A DNA stretch of 64,000 bases from Calliopum simillimum (lineage: Eukaryota > Arthropoda > Insecta > Diptera > Lauxaniidae): NCBI GenBank assembly GCA_951812925.1, contig OX638370.1, positions 101,756,897-101,820,896 of the forward strand, read 5' to 3'. Below, piece by piece: positions 34,672 to 46,503 of this stretch. Position numbers and translations under genes: made by a program. The stretch's first letter is position 1. Every line of letters starts with the position of its first letter. The notes under the pieces were generated by a model that was not told the origin of the DNA, ran no database searches, and worked only from the letters and a program-made list of their open reading frames with translations.

Positions 34672-35022
34672 TGTAGGATATTCTAATCCATTCAATTAAA
34701 AACACTCTCCACTTTAATTTAGTTTAACATTTTATTATTATAATCTTAAAGTTTTTAATTTACACATATAAAAGTTTGATGTTCTTGTCTATTTTATTTA
34801 CATTGCTTAGCGGCACGTCTTAACTCTACTTCGTCGTTTACGCGACTCAACTGTTCGTTCTTTTTTAAATCTGGTCTAGTCCGTTTTTCGTTTAATATTT
34901 TCGTTCTGTTGTCTCCGTCTTCGTTAAAGTCAGTGTTGCTGTTCCGTTAGTAATTTCGTCCACTTCTAGTCAAACGTTCACCTCCTCTACTGTCAGTTTG
35001 TCTGACAGGCTCACTTCCTACA
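34672..35022 (-). repeat. 3' LTR of the retrotransposon
   Basis: Boundaries TGTAGG...CCTACA, 351 bp. On the minus strand an AATAAA lies at 34793-34798. The last 25 or so codons of pol, including its stop at 34947, are read inside this LTR, so coding and LTR functions overlap. It differs from the 5' LTR at about 34689 (T here, A there). Confidence 0.93.
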
Positions 35023-38000
35023 TTCGGCCGTCCTGATATGTTATTCGTCCCGAATGACGAATTCCATGGTTTCATAAATTCGACTACTGTTGTCGTATTT
35101 ATTGGTCCTTCCTGATTTCCTACCTTCCTTACCTCATACCTCCCGTGGTTTAACTTGTCGGTTACCCTATACGGTCCAAGATACTTAGCTTTTAATTTCA
35201 AACTTGTTCCAAATTGGGTTCTTTTTATTGCTACTAAATTGTTAACTTTGTAATCAATTTCTGTCTTCCTTTTCTTGTTAAATGTTTTGCGATTTTCTTT
35301 TTGAATTTTATCAATATTTTCTTGAGCGTTTTTTCGCACTATATCTCGCTCCTCATTTAACGCGTCTATTTCCGTGTTATTTAAAATTTCTCGTAAATCT
35401 GGGTAATCATTGTTTCTCATTTCTAATCCTGTTAAAATTTTGAAAGGTGTTGTTTTTGTACTTCGCGGAGCAGTATTGTTTATCACCTGTTGGACCTTAT
35501 ACACATGACTATACCAGTGTGTTGGATTGTTATGGCATAATTTTGCTATCATTGGAACAACTATTTTGTGCACACGCTCCACTTGTCCATTACCGCGAGG
35601 TACTCCTGTCGCTATCAATAAGTGTTGTATGTTCTCACTCTCACAAAACTCCCTAAAAAGGTTCGAAGTAAACGCACTCCCTCTATCGGACACGATTCGT
35701 TTTGGGTTACCAAAAATTGCTGATTGTTTTTGTAACCTGTCAATAACTTCTTCTGCTCCTGTTGACTTAGTGGGATATAGCCAGACAAATTTTGAAAATC
35801 CATCCACTATGACCAAAATATGATTGTATTTTTTATGGGTTTACGTCAATGGACCAACATGGTCTATATGATACGTTCCCAAGGGTTCACATGCTTTGTC
35901 AATTGGCGTTAACAAGCCTTCTTTTTTCCCTGCCTTGGATTCCATTATGATACACTCAACACAACCTTTTACTACTTTTTTGGCTTTCTCACCTAAATTT
36001 GGCACGTAATAACATTTTTCTACTAACTCTTGCGTCTTTTTGGCCGCAAAGTGGCCTTGACTGTGCGCTAACTTCACAATTTCTTCCTCCATAACAGATG
36101 GTACCACTAAAAGTTCCTTTACTGGATCTTTGTAAAGTAAACCATTCCTCATGAAAAAGTCATCGTAGCTATCTTTTTCTAAAACTTTTCTCACCGCCCT
36201 TATCCAATCGTCCTCTACTTGCGCTTCTCTTAATCTAAATTTTAACGAATCTTCGATTAAAAGGCTATAAACACGACTCAAAGCATCGACATGCTTCATT
36301 CGCGAACCCGCTCTATGTTCTATAATATAATCGTATTCTTGTAAATACATTGCCCACCTCATAATTCTATCTGGTACGTCTTTCTTTTTTACTGTCATTG
36401 CGAAAGCATTACAATCGGTGACGATTTTGAATTTCATATCCTTTACATAAATTCTCCATTTCTGTAGAGCTTTGATTATTGCTAAAACTTCAAGTTCATA
36501 AGAACTGTACTTTTCTTCACTACAAGTAGTTTTTCGGCTCAAAAATTCAACTGGATGTAATAACTGATCTTCAGAGTCTTTCTGCAATAAAACTGCCCCA
36601 TAACCGTATTTTGACGCGTCTGCGTGAATTTCTGTCTCAGCAATTGGATTGTACAATTTTAAAGCTGGTGCATTAATCAATGCATTTTTCAATTCCTGTA
36701 TTACTAACAAATGTTCTTCCGTCAACTTAAATTTTTCGTCTTTCCTGAGCAAATCTGTAAGAGGTTTGGCGACCACTGCATAATTTCTCACAAAACGTCT
36801 AAAAAATGAAGTAAACCCCAAAAATCTTTGCATTTCCTTCTTACTTGATGGTATAGGAAACTTTTCTATAGCATTCGTTTTTTCCCTTGATGGCAAAATT
36901 TTCCCTTCTTCAATAATATAACCTAAAAAATTTATCTGTTTCCGCAGAAACTGACATTTGGACCACTTAATGCTCAAACCATTTTTGCTAGCATGTTCCA
37001 AAACTATTTCCAGTTTTCGAATGCCTTCATGTTCATCCTTTGCGGGAATCACAATATCATCCATGTAAATTATTACTGTTTCATCTTTTAATAATTCCTG
37101 AAAAATAGCCTGAACATATCGACAAAAGACTGCTGGCGAATTCGAAATTCCGAATGGAACAAAGCGAAACTCATATTGTCCATTCGCTGTTACAAAAGAG
37201 GTGTATTTTCTAGAACCTGGCTCTATAGGCACGTGAAAAAATCCATTTTTCAAATCGAGAGTCGTAAACACGTTTGCTCCATGCAATCTATCTAACACTT
37301 CGTCAATCCGAGTCATTGGAAAATTGTCCCTCACTATTTTTTCATTTATTTTTCTATAGTCACAACATAATCGTTTAGATCCGTCTTTCTTTGGAGTAAC
37401 CACTACTGGTGAGGCATATTCTGACGTGCTCGGTTGCACTATCCCTTCATCCAGCAAGTTAGAAACCTGCTCATCTACCCAGCGCTGATCTGCATACGAC
37501 ATTCGACGAGGCCGCTGATAAACGGGTATCTCGTCAACCAAAATAAGTTTCATCTCAATTGGTGAACTAGCTGGTTTATTTGGCGAATAACTAGCTATCA
37601 ATGTCTCAATTTTCTCAGCTTCAACTTTTCCTAAATTTGTCAAATCTACATCAGCAGATGCTTTATTTTCCTCAAAATCTGTTGCTAAACACAACCCTTC
37701 AAATTCCTTCAATAAAAAATTTTCGGTTTTAGCCCTTTCCATTTGCAACTCATTGCTTCCCATCTTACGTGCTGTTACCTCCGTAACATCTGCACTCATT
37801 GCATGATCATCATTTTGTGCTGTTACCGCAGCAACATCTGCACACTTTACATGATCTTCCCACCGTGCTGTTACCTCAATAACATCTACACCCATTGCAT
37901 GATCATTTTGTGCTGTCACCTCAGCAACATCTGCACACTTTACATGATCTTCTCTACGTGCTGTTACCTCAATAACATCTGCACACTTTACATGATCATC

Positions 38001-39497
38001 ATTTTGTGCTGTTACCGCAGCAACATCTGCACACTTTACATGATCTTCCCTACGTGCTGTTGCCTCAGCAACATCTGCACCGTCATTCACCTCAATGACA
38101 TTATCCGTTACCACAGTAACAGGGCTTTCATCCTTCGTAACCGCAGCTACATTTTTTCCAAAATTTCGGAATTCTATTCCATCTTCTTTAACAACTAACT
38201 CAAAATTTTTGAGAACATCCCTTCCAATTACCGCCGCATACGGTAAATCGCGTTCCCTTACCACGTGAAACTTAATTCTCATTACTACTTCATCCACAGA
38301 AAATTCAATTTCGAAGCTACCCAATGTCGTGAGTTTACCTCTACCTATTCCATATAATTGTAATTTTTCCTTATCCAGTTCAATATTTTCCAACATCATG
38401 AGTGTATCGTACCTCATAACTGAAAATTTGCTGCCTGTATCTACCAGTGCACTAAAAGTAAAATTATTTACTGTCATATCCAGAAAATAAAATCCGTCCA
38501 ACTGTTTCGCATATGTTTCTGCTTTTCCATCACTTAACATATTAACGCGTTTCATATCATTTGTTTGTTTGCCCTTGCAATCATAAGAATAATGCCCTAA
38601 CTGCTTACACTTAAAGCACTGCACGGCACTAGCTTTACTAGTATTAGCCACTGCATTATCACCATTATCGTTCTGATAATCTTTAGCGAGATGCCCCTCT
38701 TTGCCACATCTAAAGCATTTTCTTTTTGTATCCCCAAGCTGATTTTTATCCTCAATTTTTATTTTTGAAAAATTTTGTTGCACGCTCGTTTTATTTTGCG
38801 ATAAATGAGGGCTCTTAATTTTTTCATACACACGAATTTGTTCTTTTAACTCCTTTAAAGATCTAGCCTGATACAACATTACTTTATTTGCCCTACTATC
38901 CGATATCCCTTCAACAAAGTAATCGATAGTGCTTTGCTCATCGAGTGAAATTGGTTTTCCCATTTCAATTAACACATATAAATATTCCTGCAAACTTTCT
39001 TTAAATTGTTTACGCCTGTTTTTTAATGCACGGTGCACTTCAGAAGCACACAACTTCTCACCAAATTCGTCAACAAGATTTCTTTTCAAAGATGTCCAAT
39101 CTCTAATACCAACTAAACCTCGGGTAAAAAGTTTCGCGGCACCTTTTAAAAGTTGCTTTGCATATACATATCTTTGCAAATTATTCCAACCCACTGTATC
39201 AGCTACGTCATCAAATTCTGAAACCCACTGATTTACGTCATGTGTACCGTCCCCTGAAAATGATGATATACTACCTTCAATATCACGCAAAGTAAAAACA
39301 ACCCTTTCTGTCCTTTGCACACTTACACCGGCTGCTGCTGCGTCAGCGTATACAGAATTTGTCGATTCGTTATCGCTAATTTCTTCATTTTCCTCACTAT
39401 TCAAATTATAATGCTCTAAAAGTCTGCTTTGCAATTCGCTTTTTCGCCCATTTGTACTCAAATTGATCTCACTCAATTTCTCCTTAAGTCTATCCAT
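34947..39497 (-). pseudogene. gag-pol polyprotein with one in-frame stop
   Basis: One frame of 1517 codons carries all domains. Residues 1-35 resemble a SAP domain (DRLKEKLSEINLSTNGRKSE). A Gag core follows, and two zinc knuckles lie at 261-274 and 294-307; the first ends in Tyr instead of Cys. The protease motif is LVDTGS (351-356). Seven 16-residue repeats span 473-578. The reverse transcriptase holds LDLKNGFFHVP and YMDD (811-814). RNase H starts near 957 (HADASKYGYG). The integrase zinc site is H1145, H1149, C1179, C1182. The first integrase Asp is D1212, and a TAA at 35841-35843 stops the frame six residues later. The frame continues unshifted downstream with the second Asp (IVSDRGSAF) and Glu (NGQVERVH), 35 residues apart. 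Apart from that stop the frame is open, so the defect is recent or is read through. No frameshift separates gag and pol. Confidence 0.93.
37764..38081 (-). repeat. 48 bp tandem repeat inside gag-pol
   Basis: About seven units of 16 codons (for example ADVAAVTAQNDDHVKC and ADVIEVTARREDHVKC) alternate between an AQNDDH type and an ARREDH type, giving a 96 bp higher-order period. One unit is a codon short. The block lies between protease and reverse transcriptase, where related polyproteins have a linker. The frame is kept throughout, which argues for tolerance or function. Confidence 0.9.
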
Positions 39498-39529
39498 CTT
39501 ATAAAATATTTGTAAAAAAGTAATACTTA

Positions 39530-39625
39530 AAAATTCATACGATCATTTAAATTCATACGTAAAGTTAATAACCAAAAATTCATACGATCATTTAAATTCA
39601 TACGTAAAGTTAATAACCAAATTAA
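39530..39625. repeat. Tandem duplication in the retrotransposon leader
   Basis: A unit of about 48 bp containing AAATTCATACGATCATTTAA and TTCATACGTAAAGTTAATAA is present twice in direct orientation just upstream of the gag start. Confidence 0.85.
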
Positions 39626-39769
39626 TTGAATATCAATATTCAATTACTAAATTGAATTTACATTTCATTTTTACTATTAAAAATAACTCAAAATAAAAAA
39701 TAACTACCAAAATAATAAAATACAGCAGAACATTTTTGCTCACGTAGCTTTGCCTTTCCTTTGTTTACT

Positions 39770-39925
39770 TTTCTCTGCTTTCTGTTACTCGCATTCAATC
39801 ATCTTCTACCAGATCGATAGTTGTCATTCTTTTCCCTTTACTTTGTTTACTTTTCTCTCATTTCTGTTACTCGCATTCAATCGTCTTCAACTAGATCAAT
39901 GGTTGTCGTTCTTTCTCCTTTATAC
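39770..39925. repeat. Second tandem duplication in the retrotransposon leader
   Basis: Two diverged copies of a unit of about 75-80 bp share TTTGTTTACTTTTCTCTG, TTCTGTTACTCGCATTCAAT and CTAGATCAATGGTTGTCG-type words. The leader is pyrimidine-rich on the plus strand and has no supported ORF. Confidence 0.75.
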
Positions 39926-40359
39926 ATTTGTGTCGCTCAGCTTGTGGTTCTCCTTTTTTGCATTTTTGTCGCTTGGTTAATTTTGCGCTTACTGCGTGCC
40001 GTATACTCAAATTTCTTTTGCGCAATTTGCTTTGCGCCTACAATTCGCTTCTTTTGAATTTTCCTATGTACTACTCGCGGTTGACGACGCTTTCGTAACT
40101 GCCACTTTAAAACTGTTCAACGCTTTTGCATATGCGTCGCTTTTGCTTGTACATATATCTGTACATATATTTGCAGCGACCAACTGATTTTCAGTACAAT
40201 TTTTTTACACTTTTTACTTTGTATAATGTTTCAGTTTTTACTTTTAAGCAACTCTTTGCTTAAACACATTCAATGTTTTTCATTTATAAATTCTTTATTT
40301 TAAATTTTATCTTGTTTAACATAAGAAAAAATTTTAGCGTCACTTCACTTGGCTCAGCT

Positions 40360-40379
40360 CAATTCCGGGCGAGTCCCCA
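40360..40379 (-). promoter_or_regulatory. Primer-binding site of the retrotransposon
   Basis: On the minus strand, three bases after the 5' LTR, the sequence TGGGGACTCGCCCGGAATTG begins with the TGG expected for pairing with a tRNA 3' CCA. I did not assign the tRNA species. Confidence 0.65.
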
Positions 40380-40382
40380 ATT

Positions 40383-40733
40383 TGTAGGATATTCTAATCC
40401 AATCAATTAAAAACACTCTCCACTTTAATTTAGTTTAACATTTTATTATTATAATCTTAAAGTTTTTAATTTACACATATAAAAGTTTGATGTTCTTGTC
40501 TATTTTATTTACATTGCTTAGCGGCACGTCTTAACTCTACTTCGTCGTTTACGCGACTCAACTGTTCGTTCTTTTTTAAATCTGGTCTAGTCCGTTTTTC
40601 GTTTAATATTTTCGTTCTGTTGTCTCCGTCTTCGTTAAAGTCAGTGTTGCTGTTCCGTTAGTAATTTCGTCCACTTCTAGTCAAACGTTCACCTCCTCTA
40701 CTGTCAGTTTGTCTGACAGGCTCACTTCCTACA
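40383..40733 (-). repeat. 5' LTR of the retrotransposon
   Basis: 351 bp, TGTAGG...CCTACA, nearly identical to 34672-35022. On the minus strand it precedes the primer-binding site and leader, so it should hold the promoter. Confidence 0.93.
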
Positions 40734-40869
40734 TACACATATATCCATGATTCATCACCTGTTACGATCTTATACACGTTTTTTGAAGCACCACGGTTGT
40801 TTTTTTAAATCATTTCCTAACACTAAACGATGCGAGCCTTTTTTGGAGCGATTTATAAATTATGCGGGT

Positions 40870-43484
40870 GAGACTTTCTTTGCGTTATCGACCAAGATTC
40901 GACTTGACATCTCCGATTTCTATGAAAATTGGTGAAAAGTTAGTATGTGACACACATATTACTGTGGCATAATAATTTTCCGAAACTCCGAAAATTTTCA
41001 AGATGGCGGCCATAGGAAGATCGATCCAACCTTTGGATACTGCCATATTTGAAAATTTATACCTCCTCGGCTTTTTTGCCGCTTTTAAAGAAATTTACAG
41101 AGTTTTTGTAGAAAAGTATGATTTTTTGAAAAAAAATAATTACACTGAAAAAAAAATTTACTTTTGGTTGAAAAAAACCTTTTTCCTTTTTCAAAGCCAT
41201 TTTTGAGCTTTATTTTTTTTAAAAAAATATTTTTTTTTAAAAGTAAATTTTATTACAATTATTTTCCAGTCCTCAAAACTGCGTTATGTTTTACGGTTAT
41301 CAAGTAATGAATTTTTGAAGTTGTATAATGTTGTGTTTATTATGAGTCGTAGGTGCTGCCACCTTCCCGAAGGTATTTTTTTTTTCAGTGAGCCTGAATG
41401 CAATTTTAATTGAAATTTTTTTGTGGAATATTTCAACTCATTATAACCAAGTTTTTTTTTATAAAGGGATCGAAACGACCCATTAAAACGGGATATAATG
41501 GGTTAAGATGTTCTAGAAAATTGTTCCTTGCTCGATTTCATATTAACCTTCTGGAACATATTAACCCATTATATCCCGTTTCTATGGGTCTTTTTGACCC
41601 CTTTATGTACGTGCGCTACCATACAGGGCTACCACCTTCCGGACGGTAGTTTTTTTTTTTTTTCAGTGAACCTTTGTGAAATTTTTCATAGAATTTTTTT
41701 GTGCAACATTCTTACCCATTATAACCAGGTTTTTGGATAAAGGGGTCAAAAAGACCCATAAAACAGGAGATAGTATGTAGATTAAAATATTTTAGAAAAA
41801 TGTTTCTTGGTTATTTCATTATGAGCTTCAGATGACAAGATTTATTCAAAATATAGCATTAGAATATTACAGTTGGATGAAATTTCGAAGATTATGGTGG
41901 TTTTAATTTAAAAAAAAAACCATTGCATTTTTGGCGTAAACGAGCTTAAATTGTTTATAAATATATGTATTTTGATGAAACTTGGTCCACAGATGCCAAT
42001 TACTAATAACATTGAAGGAACAAAAAGTGGGCGGTATTAAGGTGGTGCCACGCCTACTTTTAAATAACTAAAAATTTCAATTTGATATTTCTTAAAAACG
42101 ATTCTAAATATTTTAATGCAAATCTAGGAGGTCTTAACTATGATAATGAGGAATAATATGTGGTATCGTATTATATACTTATTGAAAAATATCAAAGCAG
42201 GGTGTATTAACGCCTACAAAATTTTGATGCGCTATAAAAAAAAGTTTATAAATAAATTTTTCTGAAATTAATTATAGGGAGTCTACTTGCTATAGAACAC
42301 CTCTAAACTAAAAGTGGGCGTGGCATCTCCCAAATAAGTTAAAAACATTAATCGTTATGTATCGCAAACTGTAAGAGATAGTTTGATAAAATTTGGTATA
42401 TGGGTTTTGATCATCAATATCATGAATCGTACGAAAAGTTGCCGATATACTATATATCGTCAGGTTGGGACTAAAACTAGACTTCTACATTTTTCACGCT
42501 TTGAGAAAAAAGCGTTTTGAATTTTTGAAATTCTTTTTTTGTATGAGGTTTTGCAGTTTTATGATTTTTATTCTTTATGTAAAATTTGATGGGGGCTACA
42601 CTTCAAAAAACCGCTTAGATTGGGGCATAGAGCCTTTTTTTTTTTCATGTTTCTGAATATTTTACTCTAACGATCAATATATGTAGATGTCTAGTTGTAG
42701 TTTTAACCCGACGATATATCAATATACCAGCAACGTGGTGTGCGTCGCTACACCTTCTCTTGCAAAGAGGCCGTGGCATTTCCAATTAAATTAAATCAAA
42801 GAATGCAAATTTTCCCGATGCAATTTATTTACGTACCAAATATTATCTTTGTGCGATAAATAGTTTCAGAGATATAACGTTTTTTAAGGAAGTGGAGCGC
42901 CCTTGAACATTATTTGTCCTGATACTTTTAAAACATACACCAAATTGCATTCATGTCCGTTAAATATTTTCAGATATATAATAAATTATTTTCTTTTCAG
43001 AAACACGAAAAATTTCGAAAAAAAAAAAAAATTAATAAATTTTTGTTTCCAACATCGAACACAGAACCTTAGTGCAAAAATTTTGTTTCCTCTTAATATA
43101 ATAAAAAGTCATGAAATGCGTAGAAAATACGAAAAAACGATGGGTTAAGATGATCAGATCAAGATTAAGCAAGGAACAGTTTTTCTCCAAAAATATTAAA
43201 AAAAAAAAAAAATTTACTAGGGAAAAAAACTACCCTCCGGATGTTGGCAACCCTATATGGTAACTTCAAAAAACCATAGCTTGAAACTGTGAGAGTTTTC
43301 AAATATATGAGTATCCAAAAGTTGCATTGAACTTCTTATGGCTGCCATCTTGGATTTTTTTTGGAATTTCGGAGTCATTTTACCACAATCACATACACAT
43401 ATGTATGTACAAACTTTTCATCAATTTTCAAAAAATTCGAAGATGTCAACCCAAATCTAAATCGATTACGCAATGGTTGACCCT
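40870..43484. mobile_element. F2 foldback family copy, arms separated by other repeats
   Basis: The left arm starts GAGACTTTCTTTGCGTTATCG, right at the broken end of the mariner relic, and includes TTCAAGATGGCGGCCATAGG. The right arm (about 43130-43484) includes the complement (TTCTTATGGCTGCCATCTTG) and ends GATTACGCAATGGTTGACCC. Near 41480-41600 and 41730-41760 are GACCC/GGGTC hairpin modules (AACCCATTATATCCCGTTT and complement) like the centre of the complete copy at 57641-58889. The stretch between about 41880 and 43125 is foreign to that copy. No coding capacity is seen. Confidence 0.65.
41880..43125. repeat. Degenerate non-coding element between F2 arms
   Basis: It contains words such as AAAAGTGGGCGTGGCATCTC and GGTGGTGCCACGCCTACTTT that resemble the GAGGGCGTGGCACCTCCC words in the DINE-like elements at 19-22 kb. 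At 42443-42728 a small foldback is present (TATATCGTCAGGTTGG and ACTAAAACTAGACTTCTACA mirrored). No gene is supported. Confidence 0.45.
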
Positions 43485-43785
43485 TTAATTATTTAAATCA
43501 TCAATGTCTCAAGATTTTTGTTTCATTACTCAGGCGACTTTGCTCTACTGTTTAATGTATTTTTGTTTTAAAGTTTTTTACTGTTCAAGAAAGTAAAAAA
43601 AAACAAAAACACAAAATTTGTCAAAATATAATAAATCATTTGAGGAATTTTTCTGCTCTTGCTAAATAGTGTTCTATGAAATTTTAAAAATATTTTGGCC
43701 CTGTTTTATTTAACAAATGGCACTATAATGGCAATGACATTGTAAAAAAAAGAGAACTTTTTGAACTTGCCACCCTTTACTGTAC
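43485..43785. other. Nothing recognised
   Basis: Short AT-rich spacer between the F2 arm and the next MITE. Confidence 0.4.
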
Positions 43786-43789
43786 ATAT

Positions 43790-44132
43790 CCAATGGGAAG
43801 AAATGAAGCTGCTTCTAAAAAGAGCGCAATAGAAGCGCATATCTGGTAGCATACAAAATTTTTCAAATTCTGTTTTTTTTTTTATTGCTTATAAAACTTA
43901 ATAAATCTACCAAAAGTTACAGAAAAAAGTAATTTTTCTGAAATGGAACTTTGAAAAACTTCCACGGAAGCGTATCATATGCTTCCAAATATGTGCTTAC
44001 ACGGAAGCTTATTTGAAGCGTATTTCATGTGCTTCTGAAGATGTGCATCTCCGCTAGAACATGCTGTGTTATACAAGATAAGCAGTGATTATAGCACTGG
44101 AAGCAGCTTCCGCGCTTCCGTTTCCCTTTGGG
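43790..44132. mobile_element. MITE-like element with GAAGC repeats (about 343 bp)
   Basis: The left end CCAATGGGAAGAAATGAAGC and the right end (complement begins CCCAAAGGGAAACGGAAGCG) are imperfect inverted repeats, each continuing into AAGCTGCTTC. TAT flanks both sides. GAAGCG, GAAGCTT and GCTTCC words recur through the interior. It is non-coding. Confidence 0.5.
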
Positions 44133-44136
44133 TATA

Positions 44137-45350
44137 TTTGCCTTTCAGCGTAAGCATACGCAGCACGCACACAATTGCAATTGAAGGCGCGTAACGATAT
44201 CCTGTTATTTTCTTTTCGAATTTGACAGTAAAAACGTGACCTGTGGGGCTGACAGCGCAAGCAACATCAGCATTTGTTGTAGTTAAGTAATAGGGGTAGA
44301 CATTCTTCGCTACCTTTCTTCATATTTGCTCAAGTTAATATTTTTAGCTACTGTTGGATATGAAGTAACAGGTAACACTTCTAGGGGGTTCTCTTGTCAG
44401 TGTGTCTTTTTGTGACAGCACTTTTGAAATGTCTGATTATGTTTTGTTATACTTTTAGAGTGGATCTTATCATAAGAAAATTCTTAAAATTTTACATAAA
44501 TTTATTGTGTTATTAATGGGAAAAGAGAATTTGCACAAATTTATTTCAATTGTCAATGCCATAGTGACTATTTCTCAGTGTGGATTTTTGTTTGGAACCT
44601 TACAATTCTTAATATACTGTTCACTCTGAATACTTCTTTCTTGCCATTCTGCCCATCATGCTTGTTAAAGAGTTTTTGCTTCCCTTTCAGTGTTATCTTC
44701 TGTTGTTAGTTTCTTTAAAGCTCCTTCAGGCTTGAGTGCTTTTGATTTATGAAACGTTATTCTTTGCACAAATAATAAGATTGCACTTATGTATGACACC
44801 TGAACATTATGTCGGATTAATCGATTTATTTGTCGTATTAAATGTGATAAGCTGTCATTAGGCATTTCATCAGATTGCTGATGACTTATGATTGCCAACT
44901 TGATGTTTGAAGTGAAATGAAAATTGTGTCAAAATGAATGAGTCAAAATTGACTCAGCAGCGACTAACGTAATAAGTTGATAATAATAAAAACGATGAGA
45001 TTTGTTGATGTGTGAACATTTTGAATGGCAGCCATTAAGGAAATCTTTATGAACTACTTTTGTACTTAATAATGAATTGGCTGTAAATCAATGCAGACCA
45101 TTAGATTTTTCGTTACAAATTCAATAGTTAGGTATTTGTGAGTTAAATATTTTCAATCCGAAAACTCTATCAATACCAACAGTTTTTGCTTTTTTTTTTT
45201 GGAATCACTAAATTCTTTTGAATTTTAGCTTATTTTAGATATTTTCATTCGAATTTTTGTTTATTTCTTATTGGATATACATTAGATAGGGTAGAAATTT
45301 AGATTCATCCCAAAACCAACTCATAAGTAAGAAGAACTCTTAAAAACGAT
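44137..45350. other. No supported gene
   Basis: Frames of 63 and 77 residues on the minus strand show no motif. There is no clear repeat structure. Confidence 0.5.
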
Positions 45351-45354
45351 ATCT

Positions 45355-45680
45355 GCTTTTTTTTTTTTCGTTCCGAGAAAAACCAATGGAGCACTTTTGA
45401 TTCTACTGAAGGCCAATTTTGGCTAAAAAAAACATGTTTTTTGGTCATAACTTTTTTCTCAATCAGGTCATATCTCACACGTATTTTTGGACAATTCTAA
45501 GACTTTTTTGGCGTCTACACTTATACAATTCTTAATTTTTTTGACTTAAATGAAATTTTTGGTTTCAGAAACGAACAGATGAACTTTTTTAAAATTTTAC
45601 AAAACTTTCGGTGTTGCCACCCGGTTTTTTTGTTAGTTTTCCTTAAACCAAATTTTGGTTCGATAAGTTTTTAACAATTG
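45355..45680. repeat. Old dispersed repeat copy
   Basis: It shares GTTCCGAGAAAA and ACTGAAGGCCAATTTTGGC words with 32130-32230, and GCCACCCGGTTTTTTTG plus TTTTTGGTTTCAGAAACG with 14040-14240. This suggests one family of which each place holds a different part. Confidence 0.5.
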
Positions 45681-45689
45681 AAGCGTCGA

Positions 45690-46500
45690 TCAATTTTTAA
45701 CAATTTTAACTATTAATTTTTAGTGTGTAATTATAATGGCGAACCTTATAAGAAAAGGAAGATTTAAAATAAATTTTCGAAAGCAACCATATGCAACCAT
45801 TGTGTTGAATTTTTCCAAAGTTTATTTAAGCATATCGAGACAAAAATTTTATTTTTTAAATAAACTTAAAAAAACATATGGCAACCCTTAAAGCTTATGT
45901 TCATTTTTTAAAAATATTAAGATCATCATATTCTAGTAATCAAGTAATAAAAAAATAGGTGGGGACAAAAAAGGTCATGTTTTGGTACATTTTTCCGAGA
46001 TTTACCCACATAACGTAACATTTGACATTTAGAAGCTTAAAATCACTCATACGTCATGTTGAGCCGAAATGTTTTTGCTTTTATAATTGAAAGCAAATAC
46101 ATTTCAAATGGAAAATTTTAACTCAAAGAAATTGTTTTATTTTTTTTTTTTATCACTTTAAAAGTTAAACCCATCAAAAGTCTTTTCCAGTTAACAGCAA
46201 CCAACATTCTTCTACTAAGTAAGTATGTGTAAGGAAGGAATTTAAATTCTTTAATGTGCATATTTGTCTATAACCCAAAGGGGCTGGTTAAATAGACTTT
46301 ATGCTACAAATTAATGAAAATGTAATTGGCAATTTTGATTGTGCCTAAACATACATATATACACCAACACACAAACAGTAGAATATTGCCAGCTAAGCCA
46401 CAAAATTCTGTAAAATGTGGAAAATAAAATAAAAAAAAAGAAATTAAAAATAAAAAAATGAAAAAAACAAAAATGGAAAATTTTCGTCATTAAGATTCAA
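45690..46500. other. AT-rich stretch, nothing recognised
   Basis: Poly-A-rich (for example 46420-46480). No gene or repeat is supported. Confidence 0.5.
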
Positions 46501-46503
46501 CTT

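Larger units (their letters stand above)
34672..40733 (-). mobile_element. Ty3/gypsy-type LTR retrotransposon (6062 bp), very young
   Basis: Two 351 bp LTRs (34672-35022 and 40383-40733) enclose a single gag-pol frame. Each LTR starts TGTAGG and ends CCTACA, and the host sequence TACA is duplicated on the outside (34668-34671 and 40734-40737). By eye the LTRs differ at one position, so insertion was recent. On the minus strand the 5' LTR is the right-hand one. It is followed by a primer-binding-site-like TGGGGACTCGCCCGGAATTG and an 885 nt leader with two tandem duplications. There is no env frame. The insertion target is a mariner relic. Confidence 0.95.
34185..40869 (-). mobile_element. mariner relic (minus strand), split by an LTR retrotransposon
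   Basis: The left end is CGTAGGGCACTGCTTG next to TA at 34183-34184, matching a mariner 3' terminus in reverse. Transposase sequence runs leftward to rightward (C-terminus first) to 34671. It is interrupted by the retrotransposon (34672-40733, with TACA duplicated) and resumes at 40734 for about 135 bp (TCCATGATTCATCACCTGTT, AGATCTTATACACG-like words) before ending at 40869 where an F2 foldback starts. The 5' third of the mariner and its other TIR are absent. Confidence 0.85.

Noticed and set aside
37743..38198. 151-residue plus-strand frame rich in Cys and Ile
   Set aside because: It is the antisense of the 48 bp repeat block in gag-pol.
34672..40733. env gene making the element an errantivirus
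   Set aside because: No frame exists between the pol stop and the LTR. pol itself ends inside the LTR.
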